From NCBI GenBank assembly GCA_031285465.1, contig JAITWD010000086.1, positions 1-12,401 of the forward strand: a stretch of 12,401 bases of DNA. The letters run 5' to 3'. Each line of letters begins with the position of its first letter. Within the stretch, counting starts at the first letter, position 1. Below are positions 1-7,599 of the stretch, in pieces. The notes under the pieces were generated by a model, which was not told where the DNA came from, did no database searches, and saw only the letters and a program-made list of their open reading frames with translations. Source of the DNA: Lachnospiraceae bacterium. GTDB taxonomy: Bacteria > Bacillota > Clostridia > Lachnospirales > Lachnospiraceae. The position numbers and the translations under genes were made by a program.

Positions 1-2
1 CC

Positions 3-1976
3 ATCTATCTGGTGAACATCTTTGCCGGATTAATTCTGTCCTGTTTTGTTATTTTTTATTTTGCCATATTGGTGTCTCTGCTGATTTACAGCCGCCCAGC
101 CATTATGAATGAATTAATCAGTTTTGCGACCGAGTATGGACAGATACAAAAAACGTTGCTGCAGGAATTGGATATGCCTTATGCTATTCTGGATAACCGT
201 GGCAAGATTATCTGGTACAATCTTTGTTTTGAAAAAATAATCCACAAGGAGCAAGGATATAAAAAGTCTATTGCGACCATCTTTCCGTTGATAACTCCAG
301 AAAAGCTTCCCCGTGAAACGAATGAAACAGGGCTTTCCATAGAATATGAAGAAAAAATATATGCTGTTACGTTAAAAAAGGTTTCCATTAAAGGCTTGAC
401 CGAGAAGAGCGATCTTATTGATGTAGATGATTTGAATATGGTAGAGGAAAACGGTAATTATCTGATCGCTATGTATCTATTTGATACGACCGCTTTGAAC
501 ATCGCTTTAAAAGAGGTGGACAATCAAAGTCTGGCGGTTGGGATGGTTTATCTGGATAATTATGATGAGGCACTGGAGAGTGTGGAAGAGGTTCGACGTT
601 CTTTGCTGATAGCATTGATCGACCGAAAGGTAAATAAGTACATTGCTTCTTTAGATGGTATCTGTAAAAAGATTGAGAAGGATAAGTACATGATCATTCT
701 TCGTAAGAAGGCGGTCAGTGATCTGAAGGAGCATCGATTTGACCTGCTTGAGGATGTAAAGACGGTCAATATCGGCAATGAGATGTCGGTGACCATTAGT
801 ATTGGGATTGGCTTAGATGGTCTGTCCTATGCTCAAACCTACGAGTTTTCCCGCAATGCAATTGACTTGGCACTTGGACGAGGCGGAGATCAGGCAGTAC
901 TTAAGACCCCGGACAATATTGTCTATTATGGTGGTAAAAGTCAGCAGGTTGACCGCAATACCCGGGTCAAGGCGCGTGTTAAGGCTCATGCCCTTAGAGA
1001 GATCATTACCGGTAAGGATCGGGTGTTGATCATGGGGCACCGGATGGCTGATGTGGATAGTTTTGGTGCGGCGATCGGTATATATCGTATTGCCACCACC
1101 CTGGAACGCAAGGCTCATATTGTCATTAATGAGGTAACCACCTCTATGCAACCACTAATTGAACTGTTTGAAGACAATCCGGAATATGAGGATGATATGA
1201 TCATCAGTTGTGGACAAGCTATCGAAATGGCAGGCAGTAATTCAGTCTTGGTGGTAGTCGATGTTAATAAACCCAGCATAACCGAATGTCCGGAATTGCT
1301 CAAGTTATGTAAATCGATCGTCGTTTTGGATCATCACCGTCAAGGGGTCGAGGTCATAGAAAATGCTACCCTTTCATATGTGGAAGTCTATGCATCTTCC
1401 TCTTGTGAAATGGTTGCTGAGATCCTGCAGTATATTGGGGATAATATAAAGATAAGAAATGAAGAGGCTGATTGTCTATATTCCGGCATCATGATCGATA
1501 CCAGCAATTTCATGACTAAAACAGGGGTTAGAACCTTTGAAGCGGCGGCATTCCTGCGTCGTAGCGGAGCCGACGTGACCAGAGTCCGGAAGCTGTTCCG
1601 TGAGGATGCAATTGAATATAAGGCAAAGGCTGATGCGGTGAGCCAGGCGGAAATATATCGGGGAGCATACGCCATTTCGACCTGCACCAGTGAAGACATC
1701 CAGAGCCCGACCATTATTGGAGCCCAGGCAGCCAATGAGTTGCTGGATATCAAGGGGGTAAAGGCTAGTTTTATCTTAACCGATTATCAGAATTGTATAT
1801 ATGTAAGTGCGCGCTCCATCGACGAGGTTAATGTTCAGATAATCATGGAACGAATGGGTGGTGGCGGTCATCTTAATGTTGCCGGTTGTCAATTGGAAGG
1901 GATATCCATAGCTGAGGGTATCGGCGAGGTTAAGAAGATGTTGGATAAAATGATTGAAGAAGGCGAGCTGGCTTGA
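3..1976 (+). CDS. gdpP: GdpP-type cyclic-di-AMP phosphodiesterase, 5' partial
   Basis: This membrane-anchored phosphodiesterase hydrolyses the second messenger c-di-AMP to pApA. The reading frame is open from the window edge. The first candidate start, a GTG at base 12, falls inside a transmembrane helix, and about 25-30 residues, including the first membrane segment, appear to be missing upstream compared with B. subtilis GdpP (about 659 aa). Numbering residues from that GTG, the order is a TM helix (about 5-28), a PAS-like domain (about 50-120), a degenerate GGDEF domain (about 170-310, ending in LGRGGDQ with GGDQ at 291-294), a DHH domain and a DHHA1 domain. Catalytic metal-ligand motifs are visible: HRMADVDS (H343, D347, D349), VVDVNKP, DHH at 440-442, and GGGGH ending at H620. 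The gene lies 48 nt ahead of rplI, as is common in Firmicutes. The family assignment is secure. Confidence 0.95.
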   Translation: MYLVNIFAGLILSCFVIFYFAILVSLLIYSRPAIMNELISFATEYGQIQKTLLQELDMPYAILDNRGKIIWYNLCFEKIIHKEQGYKKSIATIFPLITPEKLPRETNETGLSIEYEEKIYAVTLKKVSIKGLTEKSDLIDVDDLNMVEENGNYLIAMYLFDTTALNIALKEVDNQSLAVGMVYLDNYDEALESVEEVRRSLLIALIDRKVNKYIASLDGICKKIEKDKYMIILRKKAVSDLKEHRFDLLEDVKTVNIGNEMSVTISIGIGLDGLSYAQTYEFSRNAIDLALGRGGDQAVLKTPDNIVYYGGKSQQVDRNTRVKARVKAHALREIITGKDRVLIMGHRMADVDSFGAAIGIYRIATTLERKAHIVINEVTTSMQPLIELFEDNPEYEDDMIISCGQAIEMAGSNSVLVVVDVNKPSITECPELLKLCKSIVVLDHHRQGVEVIENATLSYVEVYASSSCEMVAEILQYIGDNIKIRNEEADCLYSGIMIDTSNFMTKTGVRTFEAAAFLRRSGADVTRVRKLFREDAIEYKAKADAVSQAEIYRGAYAISTCTSEDIQSPTIIGAQAANELLDIKGVKASFILTDYQNCIYVSARSIDEVNVQIIMERMGGGGHLNVAGCQLEGISIAEGIGEVKKMLDKMIEEGELA

Positions 1977-2024
1977 AAATAAAGATGAATAATTTGAAAA
2001 TCGTAGAAAGGTGTGGTTATTGAC

Positions 2025-2471
2025 ATGAAAATAATTTTATTGGCCGATGTAAAGACCTTGGGGAAAAAGGGGGATATTGTAGATGTAAGCGATGGATATG
2101 CCCGTAACTTTGTGTTGCCGAAGAAGCTTGGCTTAGAAGCAACCAATCAAAATATGAATGATCTTAAGCTTAAGAAAGCCAGTGAGGCAAAAGAGGCACA
2201 AAACCTTTTAGATCGGGCCAAGGCATTGGCCGCAGAATTAGAAACTAAGCAGATCACCCTGACAATGAAGGCTGGTGAAGGAGGTAAATCTTTTGGATCG
2301 ATCGCTTCAAAGGAAATTGCCCAGGCTTATCAGGAGCAATGTCAGGTTGAACTGGATAAGAAGAAGATATTATTGTCCGACCCGATAAAGAATTTTGGGG
2401 TTCATGAAGTGGCGATCAAGTTGCATCCACAGGTTGTGGGGAAGCTAAAGGTGAATGTTAAAGAGGCTTAG
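2025..2471 (+). CDS. rplI: 50S ribosomal protein L9 (bL9)
   Basis: This is a structural protein of the large ribosomal subunit that binds 23S rRNA near the L1 stalk and helps maintain reading frame. The protein has 148 residues, the usual length for the family. The N-terminal domain begins MKIILLADVKTLGKKGDIVDV and carries the signature GYARNFVLPKKLGLEAT, followed by the long lysine/alanine-rich connecting helix (about residues 40-75) and the C-terminal RNA-binding domain ending in KLHPQVVGKLKVNV. I chose the ATG at 2025, preceded by AAAGGTG at 2007-2013. An in-frame GTG at 2013 overlaps that ribosome binding site and would add four residues that do not fit the family. The gene probably belongs to one transcript with gdpP and dnaB. 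Confidence 0.97.
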   Translation: MKIILLADVKTLGKKGDIVDVSDGYARNFVLPKKLGLEATNQNMNDLKLKKASEAKEAQNLLDRAKALAAELETKQITLTMKAGEGGKSFGSIASKEIAQAYQEQCQVELDKKKILLSDPIKNFGVHEVAIKLHPQVVGKLKVNVKEA

Positions 2472-2594
2472 TAATACACGATTGCGGCTCTTGGCATCAT
2501 GATAGTGGGATTTTGAGGGCTACAGCAATAAGGGGATGGTATCAGTCCGGAAGTGGTCATTTACTTTCGTAGTAGTAAAATTTGGGAGAAAAAC

Positions 2595-3935
2595 ATGGCA
2601 ACGATGGATGAAGCGCTGCTAAAGCGGATTTTACCGCATAGTATTGAAGCGGAGCAATCGGTGATCGGTTCGATGATCATGGACCGGGAGGCCATCATTG
2701 TCGCAGCAGAGATTATTACCGGTGATGATTTTTATGGGAAACAGTATGCGATTTTATTTGAGGCAATGACCGAACTCAATGATGAAGGTAAGCCGGTGGA
2801 TTTGGTGACCCTACAGGATCGTTTAAAAGAAAAGGATGTACCGCCGGAGGTAAGTAGCTTAGAGTTTGTCCGTGAATTGATCACGGCGGTACCCACTTCG
2901 GCTAATATAAAGTATTATGCCAATATTGTGGCAGAGAAGGCATTACTGCGACGATTGATCCGTCTTAATGAAGAGATTGCTAATAACTGCTATGCCGGTA
3001 AAGAGAGTGTTGAGTTTATATTAGAGGACACCGAAAAGCGCACCTTTGAGTTGTTGCAGCGGCGCAATACCGGCGACTATGTTCCCATCAGGGAAGTGGT
3101 CATGAACGCGATGGATCGGATCGAGCAGGCTTCACGAAATAAAGGGCATGTGACCGGGGTGGCGACGGGATTTTTGGATTTGGATTACCGGACGGCAGGG
3201 ATGCAACCGTCAGATCTGGTGTTGGTCGCGGCGCGTCCTTCAATGGGTAAAACAGCTTTTGTCTTAAACATAGCCCAGCATGTTGCCTTTAAGCTAAAGC
3301 AAAATTTGATCGTGTTCAGCCTGGAAATGTCAAAAGAGCAGTTGGTCAACCGGCTTTTTTCCTTAGAATCCAAGGTGGATGCACAACATCTGCGTACCGG
3401 GGGTCTGTCCGATATGGAGTGGGAAAAATTGATTGAAAGTGCGGGCGTCATTGGTAAGTCCGGCCTGATCATTGATGATACACCCGGTATCAGCATCCCG
3501 GAGTTACGGTCTAAGTGCCGTAAATATAAACTGGAGCATAATATCCAGATGGTCATTATTGACTATTTGCAGTTAATGTCCGGAAGTGGTCGGAACAGTG
3601 ATTCCAGGCAGCAGGAGATTTCCGATATTTCCCGGTCACTAAAGGCATTGGCACGTGAACTTAAGGTACCGGTAGTGGCGTTGTCCCAGTTGAGCCGTGC
3701 AGTAGAGCAACGACCCGATCATCGGCCGATGTTATCCGATCTGCGTGAGTCGGGGGCGATCGAGCAGGATGCCGACGTAGTAATGTTCATCTACCGTGAC
3801 GATTATTATAATAAAGATACCGAGAAAAAGGGCATTGCCGAAATTATCATTGCCAAACAGCGAAACGGTCCGATCGGAACTGTGGAGCTGGTCTGGTTAC
3901 CGGAATATACCAAGTTCGCTAATCTTAAGAAATAA
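2595..3935 (+). CDS. dnaB: Replicative DNA helicase DnaB (DnaC in Bacillus)
   Basis: This is the hexameric ATP-dependent 5'-3' helicase of the replication fork, which also interacts with primase. The product is 446 residues, close to the B. subtilis homologue (about 454). The N-terminal DnaB domain (about 10-110, with the signature LPHSIEAEQSVIGSM) is followed by a linker and a RecA-like motor domain. Walker A is RPSMGKT (R214-T220, K219), Walker B is VIIDYLQLM with D323, and the conserved SQLSRAVEQR, LSDLRESGAIEQDAD and AKQRNGPIG motifs follow. I chose the ATG at 2595 because GGGAG at 2584-2588 sits 6 nt upstream. An in-frame start at 2553 would add 14 residues absent from the family. A terminator follows at 3962-3990, so this is probably the last gene of the transcript. 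Confidence 0.97.
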   Translation: MATMDEALLKRILPHSIEAEQSVIGSMIMDREAIIVAAEIITGDDFYGKQYAILFEAMTELNDEGKPVDLVTLQDRLKEKDVPPEVSSLEFVRELITAVPTSANIKYYANIVAEKALLRRLIRLNEEIANNCYAGKESVEFILEDTEKRTFELLQRRNTGDYVPIREVVMNAMDRIEQASRNKGHVTGVATGFLDLDYRTAGMQPSDLVLVAARPSMGKTAFVLNIAQHVAFKLKQNLIVFSLEMSKEQLVNRLFSLESKVDAQHLRTGGLSDMEWEKLIESAGVIGKSGLIIDDTPGISIPELRSKCRKYKLEHNIQMVIIDYLQLMSGSGRNSDSRQQEISDISRSLKALARELKVPVVALSQLSRAVEQRPDHRPMLSDLRESGAIEQDADVVMFIYRDDYYNKDTEKKGIAEIIIAKQRNGPIGTVELVWLPEYTKFANLKK

Positions 3936-3961
3936 GCCAATAGGTCTATAAAATACGAAAG

Positions 3962-3990
3962 AGGACAAGCCGTAAGGCATGTTCTTTTTT
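3962..3990 (+). terminator. Intrinsic terminator after dnaB
   Basis: A 10-position stem (3962-3971 with 3976-3985) closes a GTAA loop of GNRA type and contains one G-U pair and one A-A mismatch. It runs directly into six T residues (3985-3990). It starts 27 nt after the dnaB stop codon, which is a normal position for a rho-independent terminator. It separates the housekeeping operon from the MerR-type gene. Confidence 0.8.
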
Positions 3991-4080
3991 GTATATAAAA
4001 ATAAATATTGCATAATTAATCGAAGTATATGGCAGACAGTCGGCCGGGCTTCAAGAAAGGATAAAGGAGAGGAGAAAAGC

Positions 4081-4956
4081 ATGAAGCAGGAAACGCGTTA
4101 TCTTATTTCTGATGCCGCTAAGAAGGTTGCAGTGGAATCGCATGTGTTACGGTACTGGGAGGAGGAATTAAAGCTGCCTATCAAGCGGAACGAGTTGGGG
4201 CACCGTTATTATACCGAAGATGATATTCTACGGTTCCAGGAAGTTAAGGCGTTAAAAGAGCAGGGATTACAGTTGAAGGCTATCCGAATGATCTTGCGTA
4301 ATGGTAAGCTGGAACCATTTGCTGGCAAAGAAATTGCCGGTAAAGAAATTATTAATAAAGAAACGGTTGGTAAAGATATCTTTGGTAAGAGCGAGTCATT
4401 GGGGAATGAGTCCCACAATGGAGGTAACCAGAAAAGTAGCCAGGAAGAGCGAAATGAAGAGGAAATAATCAGAGTTAAGGAATCATTTCGTGAAAAAGAA
4501 TCATTTTATGATAAGGGTGTCTTTCACGACAAAGAACCGAAGCATATCCTGATGGTTAATAGCAATGAGATAATGTCGGTGACGGGAAGTGAGCCGGCTA
4601 TTACTGAAAGCAAAGAATCGAAAAGTCAGCGGTTGCAGCAATTATTGCAGCAGATGATCACTGAAGCAGTCCGGACTAATAATCGGGAGCTTTGCGATGA
4701 TATAAAGGAAAGCATGCTAAAAGAATTGGATTATCAGTTTCGCCTGCAAGAGGAGCGGGAAGAGGAGCGGATTAGAGCGCAGATTGATCGAGATGACCGA
4801 TATTACCAGAAGATTGATGAGCTATTGCGTGGGCGGAACAAAAAGTTACGCCCGGAAAAGGAGAGCACTAAGGCAATAAATAAGGAGAGTACAACCGACC
4901 AGGATGGTAAGGGCGATGGCCGAAGTAAAGGGGGGCTCTTTAAAAAAACTAAGTAA
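4081..4956 (+). CDS. MerR-family DNA-binding protein with C-terminal coiled coil
   Basis: This is a predicted one-component transcriptional regulator or nucleoid-type DNA-binding protein of 291 residues. The N-terminal MerR winged helix-turn-helix spans about residues 6-75, with the HTH at YLISDAAKKVAVESHVLRYWE and the wing RNELGHRYYTEDDI, then a LKEQGLQLKAIRMIL helix. Residues 81-105 form a degenerate pentapeptide repeat. The middle (about 106-180) is hydrophilic and low complexity with repeated KES(F/T) words. Residues about 180-260 are highly charged and predicted coiled coil, including KELDYQFRLQEEREEERI, a pattern I associate with clostridial MerR proteins encoded after dnaB. No metal- or drug-binding effector domain is evident. 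The ATG at 4081 was chosen for its double ribosome binding site (AAAGGAGA 4063-4070, GGAG 4071-4074). An in-frame ATG at 3979 lies inside the dnaB terminator and is unlikely. Target genes are unknown. Confidence 0.88.
   Translation: MKQETRYLISDAAKKVAVESHVLRYWEEELKLPIKRNELGHRYYTEDDILRFQEVKALKEQGLQLKAIRMILRNGKLEPFAGKEIAGKEIINKETVGKDIFGKSESLGNESHNGGNQKSSQEERNEEEIIRVKESFREKESFYDKGVFHDKEPKHILMVNSNEIMSVTGSEPAITESKESKSQRLQQLLQQMITEAVRTNNRELCDDIKESMLKELDYQFRLQEEREEERIRAQIDRDDRYYQKIDELLRGRNKKLRPEKESTKAINKESTTDQDGKGDGRSKGGLFKKTK
4321..4395 (+). repeat. Five-unit 15-bp (pentapeptide) tandem repeat in the MerR gene
   Basis: Five consecutive 15-nt units encode AGKEI, AGKEI, INKET, VGKDI and FGKSE. The pattern is (A/V/F)-G-K-(E/D)-(I), with a lysine at the third position of every unit. 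The first two units differ by only two silent-type changes and the later ones diverge progressively, as expected of an ageing in-frame duplication. It forms the linker between the HTH domain and the hydrophilic middle region. Confidence 0.75.
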
Positions 4957-4972
4957 TTGATGGAAAAATTAC
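4942..4972 (-). terminator. Possible intrinsic terminator of the ArsR gene
   Basis: On the - strand, a 6-bp stem (GTAATT 4972-4967 with AATTAC 4958-4953) around an 8-nt loop begins at the ArsR stop codon and is followed shortly by seven T residues (complement of 4948-4942). The stem is weak and AT-rich, and it lies within the 3' end of the convergent MerR gene. The 12-nt gap between the two stop codons leaves no other place for one. Confidence 0.35.
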
Positions 4973-5349
4973 AGCTCGTGTATGTGGACAAAGCCCTTTT
5001 CAAAGATATCCTTAACATGATCATCGGCTAGCGTGTAGTAGACCACCTTTCCTTGCTTTTGGAAGCTTACGAGGTTGGTCAGGCGTAGTGACTTTAATTG
5101 ATGTGAGATTGCGGATTTGGTCATGTTAAGTAATACGGCCAGGTCACATACGCACATCTCATGACAATTGAGCGCCCATAGAATCTTTACACGAGTGGGA
5201 TCGGAAAACATTTTGTAGAGATTGGCAAGAGCAAAAAAATCATCGCCACAGGGCATTTCAGCCCGAACGGCATTAACAACCTCTTCATGGATAACTTCAC
5301 AGTCGCATTGAGTCGGCATGGATACTGGTTTGGGTTGGTTGGCAGACAT
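4969..5349 (-). CDS. ArsR/SmtB-family metal-sensing repressor, CadC-like
   Basis: This 126-residue winged-helix repressor is predicted to leave DNA when it binds metal. The core includes FSDPTRVKILWAL and the recognition helix MTKSAISHQLKSLRL, with the beta-wing KQGKVVYYTL. Candidate ligands fit two known site types. The alpha-3N type has an N-terminal CDC (C15, C17) plus CVC in the CHEMCVCDL motif (C66, C68), as in the Cd/Pb/Zn sensor CadC. The alpha-5 type has D110, H111 and a C-terminal HIH (H122, H124). C34 and C62 are further cysteines. I chose the ATG at 5349 because AAAGGAGG ends 4 nt upstream. A TTG at 5379 would begin inside the operator. The gene is divergent from the ABC operon at 5517, but no cation ATPase or efflux pump gene lies nearby, so its targets beyond itself are unknown. 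Sensing of a soft metal is inferred. Confidence 0.9.
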   Translation of the reverse strand: MSANQPKPVSMPTQCDCEVIHEEVVNAVRAEMPCGDDFFALANLYKMFSDPTRVKILWALNCHEMCVCDLAVLLNMTKSAISHQLKSLRLTNLVSFQKQGKVVYYTLADDHVKDIFEKGFVHIHEL

Positions 5350-5362
5350 GAGACCTCCTTTG

Positions 5363-5380
5363 GTTGAATGGATATTCAAC
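5363..5380. promoter_or_regulatory. Probable ArsR operator (7-4-7 inverted repeat)
   Basis: GTTGAAT and ATTCAAC form a perfect 7-bp inverted repeat around the spacer GGAT. The TGAAT/ATTCA core resembles operators of CadC/SmtB repressors. It lies between the -10 box and the ribosome binding site of the ArsR gene, covering the predicted transcription start, so a bound repressor would block its own transcription. Autoregulation is inferred from this position. Confidence 0.7.
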
Positions 5381-5388
5381 TATAAATA

Positions 5389-5417
5389 ATTATAATGTCG
5401 ATCGGTTTAAAAGTCAA
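5389..5417 (-). promoter_or_regulatory. Sigma-A promoter of the ArsR gene
   Basis: Read on the - strand, a TTGACT -35 box (5417-5412) and a consensus TATAAT -10 box (5394-5389) are separated by exactly 17 nt. The predicted start site is around 5382, immediately before or within the operator at 5363-5380. Confidence 0.8.
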
Positions 5418-5430
5418 TTAGATTAAAGCG

Positions 5431-5516
5431 TAAACTAAATTTGCAATATTTACTTGTAATTACGGTAGATTATATTATTATAAGAATAATACATAATCAA
5501 AGCGAGAAAATACGAC
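5431..5516 (+). promoter_or_regulatory. Probable promoter region of the ABC exporter operon
   Basis: This stretch is very AT-rich. TTGTAA at about 5455 followed by TATTAT about 16 nt later could be a weak -35/-10 pair, but the exact boxes are ambiguous. A perfect 7-5-7 inverted repeat (TATTATT 5473-5479 and AATAATA 5485-5491) overlaps the possible -10 region and could be an operator, although AT-rich dyads of this size can arise by chance. It does not match the ArsR operator at 5363-5380. Confidence 0.35.
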
Positions 5517-6419
5517 ATGATAGAATGCAATAGATTAATCAAAAAATACCGGTCACATTTTGCTTTAAAGGAGGTATCGTTTACTCTTAAGCAGGGGGTC
5601 TATGGACTGATCGGTGAAAATGGTGCTGGTAAAAGTACATTATTTAAGGCCATAATCGGTGAAGAGAGGTGTGATCAGGGGGAAATTTTAGTAGATGGAT
5701 ATAGGCCGTGTGAAGGAAAGCTTAAGATGGGGTATCTGCCGCAGAAATTTGATTTTTTTCATAATCTTACGGTGTACGAAAGTATGGATTATATCGGTAT
5801 ACTTAAAGGGATAGATCGTAAAGTCCTAAAGGATAAAGTGCTTTTTTGGCTTAAACAGGTGAATCTTACTGAGCAAATGCATAAAAAGGTGCGATTACTG
5901 TCAGGAGGGATGAGACAGCGGCTTGGTATTGCGCAGGCCTTTATGGGTGACCCCGATTATATTTTGTTGGACGAGCCGACGGTCGGACTCGATCCAAATG
6001 AACGCCTGGCGTTTCGGAATATGGTCAATGAAACAGGGTTAGATAAAATGATCCTAATTGCCACCCATATTATTGATGATGTTCAGGCAACCTGTGAAAA
6101 TGTAATGGTATTACATCATGGGAGTTTGTTATATAATGGCACAACACAAGGCTTTATTGAGAGGGTTGATCGGCCGGTTTATACGGCACAGATAGAAAGA
6201 AGTGCATTGCCCGAATGGAATACTCTTCTTGATATAATCAGTATCAAATTGGTCAATAAAGGAATGGAAATACGATTTTTTGGGGCGAATAACCAAAGGC
6301 GACCGGAAAATAGTAAGAGGGTTGACTGTAGCTTAGAGGATGCGTATTTCTTTGCGACCGATCTCTTTTATCGCAAGAGTGAAAGCGCGGGGGGAGGGGC
6401 TGATGAAGTCATTGGTTGA
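5517..6419 (+). CDS. ABC exporter ATP-binding subunit
   Basis: This 300-residue cytoplasmic ATPase should power the two membrane proteins encoded next. All nucleotide-binding motifs are intact: Walker A GENGAGKST (33-41), Q-loop Q76 in YLPQKF, signature LSGGMRQR (128-135), Walker B YILLDEP (148-154, catalytic E153), D-loop GLD and the H-loop H184 in ATHI. The sequence after about residue 200 is a C-terminal extension of the kind seen in ABC-2 antibiotic-type exporters and is not recognised further. The ATG at 5517 is preceded only by a weak purine stretch (AGCGAGA), so initiation may be inefficient. The gene overlaps the next by 17 nt, implying translational coupling. ABC-2 exporter membership is secure at family level, but the substrate is unknown. 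Confidence 0.92.
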   Translation: MIECNRLIKKYRSHFALKEVSFTLKQGVYGLIGENGAGKSTLFKAIIGEERCDQGEILVDGYRPCEGKLKMGYLPQKFDFFHNLTVYESMDYIGILKGIDRKVLKDKVLFWLKQVNLTEQMHKKVRLLSGGMRQRLGIAQAFMGDPDYILLDEPTVGLDPNERLAFRNMVNETGLDKMILIATHIIDDVQATCENVMVLHHGSLLYNGTTQGFIERVDRPVYTAQIERSALPEWNTLLDIISIKLVNKGMEIRFFGANNQRRPENSKRVDCSLEDAYFFATDLFYRKSESAGGGADEVIG

Positions 6420-7599
6420 GACCGTGAGGTACTCCCTGAGGATACAATTTATTGAGGAACGAAGACTCTTTTGGTTGATCTGCCAGATGATCATCGTAAC
6501 CTTGTCCTTTGCCTTAAGCGATAATCCCTCACTGGGACTATCACTATTATTGGGTGTTATGATTATGAATTCATATTTTGTGGCAGCATTTCATGAGCGT
6601 AAGGGGATCAATAGCTTATTATGCGGGGATAATTCTTACATAAAAATCAAAAAAAATATTGTGCTGTTAACGACCATTTTTGACCAGTGTATTTTGATCA
6701 TTTTATTATTTTTATATATTTGTCAGAGAGCAGGAAGGGTTGATCCATTGACCTTAATATATACGATGGTAGTAACGTCGTTTATGATTTCAGTTGGGAT
6801 GCTGGTTGGGGTATTTTGTAAAAATCAGAAGGTTGCGTTGATCATCTGTGCTTTACTATGTACGGTAAATTTTTTAAAAGTGCTATTTCTGGAAGAGACT
6901 CTCCGTTTTTTTTCGCCGGTATTACAATTGGCTAATATGGATACACTTCAGTGGTGGAATTTAGCTACTTTGGGTATTCTGGCCATTACCTTGGTTTGTT
7001 TTATTTATCATAACAGGAAAAGGGTTCTTGTGGCAGGTGGTATTGCTATTGCGGTTATTATTGCTGCCGATGTTTCTTTGTCAGAAAGAAGCTTGCTACC
7101 AGCCGACTATAAGCAATTTGCATCAGCTATATTAGAAGACATTAATATAATAAATCGGGCGAGTGGATTTGATTATTATGAAAATATTGAAGTATATAAA
7201 TCGATATACTATCCTTGGGAATCGGCTACTGAAAAGCGGGTGGTATATGCAAACAACGATACCCTTTTTATGAACTGTTTTACGGAATCATTGTGTGCTT
7301 TAGAAGAGCAGGAAATTACTATGCGGACCGTATACTCTCTATTAGATCCGGATACGGCTCAGCAACGCGCAATAGCGGATCTATATATTGAGCACTTATT
7401 GGGCAACGATGATAATATAACCGGGTTTTTAGCGGAAAATCAAATTAATGAGTATGGTGCGGTAGTTTCGAAAAATTTTGCACTATATGCGGAAATTCTG
7501 ATAAATCATCCCGAGCAGCTTGCAAAATTATATGAGGTGACGAAGAAATATACAACATCGGATGAAATAGTGAGGGCATGGAATGATACGGATATTTAG
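6403..7599 (+). CDS. ABC exporter membrane protein with C-terminal extracytoplasmic domain
   Basis: I do not recognise a named family for this 398-residue membrane protein. Seven hydrophobic segments can be read: about 24-41, 44-66, 86-108, 118-142, 147-167, 184-202 and 208-226. The basic stretch HNRKRV lies before the last one, which by the positive-inside rule places the N-terminus in the cytoplasm and the final roughly 165 residues outside. That tail is mixed helical, rich in Tyr, Glu and Asn, has few cysteines and no HExxH or other protease signature. I chose the ATG at 6403, preceded by a strong GGGAGGGG ribosome binding site at 6392-6399 within the 3' end of the ATPase gene. An upstream in-frame ATG at 6340 would add a charged 21-residue leader in the overlap. 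It is probably a permease subunit working with the flanking genes. Confidence 0.8.
   Translation: MKSLVETVRYSLRIQFIEERRLFWLICQMIIVTLSFALSDNPSLGLSLLLGVMIMNSYFVAAFHERKGINSLLCGDNSYIKIKKNIVLLTTIFDQCILIILLFLYICQRAGRVDPLTLIYTMVVTSFMISVGMLVGVFCKNQKVALIICALLCTVNFLKVLFLEETLRFFSPVLQLANMDTLQWWNLATLGILAITLVCFIYHNRKRVLVAGGIAIAVIIAADVSLSERSLLPADYKQFASAILEDINIINRASGFDYYENIEVYKSIYYPWESATEKRVVYANNDTLFMNCFTESLCALEEQEITMRTVYSLLDPDTAQQRAIADLYIEHLLGNDDNITGFLAENQINEYGAVVSKNFALYAEILINHPEQLAKLYEVTKKYTTSDEIVRAWNDTDI

Noticed and set aside
813..1151. A 112-codon open frame on the - strand within gdpP.
   Set aside because: It is a shadow of a highly conserved gene, with no ribosome binding site and no recognisable protein.
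1388..1753. A 121-codon open frame on the - strand inside the DHH/DHHA1 region of gdpP.
   Set aside because: It is antisense to catalytic-domain codons, with no promoter or ribosome binding site.
3185..3556. A 123-codon open frame on the - strand inside dnaB.
   Set aside because: It is antisense to the RecA-like motor domain and shows no protein features of its own.
2545..3591. A 14-nt direct repeat, GTCCGGAAGTGGTC, upstream of dnaB (2545-2558) and inside dnaB (3578-3591).
   Set aside because: In a 12-kb window a chance 14-nt match is not improbable, the flanks differ, and the inner copy simply encodes a conserved dnaB segment.
3979..4080. Upstream in-frame extension of the MerR gene from an ATG at 3979.
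   Set aside because: It starts inside the dnaB terminator hairpin, has no ribosome binding site, and the extra residues do not belong to the MerR fold. The start at 4081 has a strong site.
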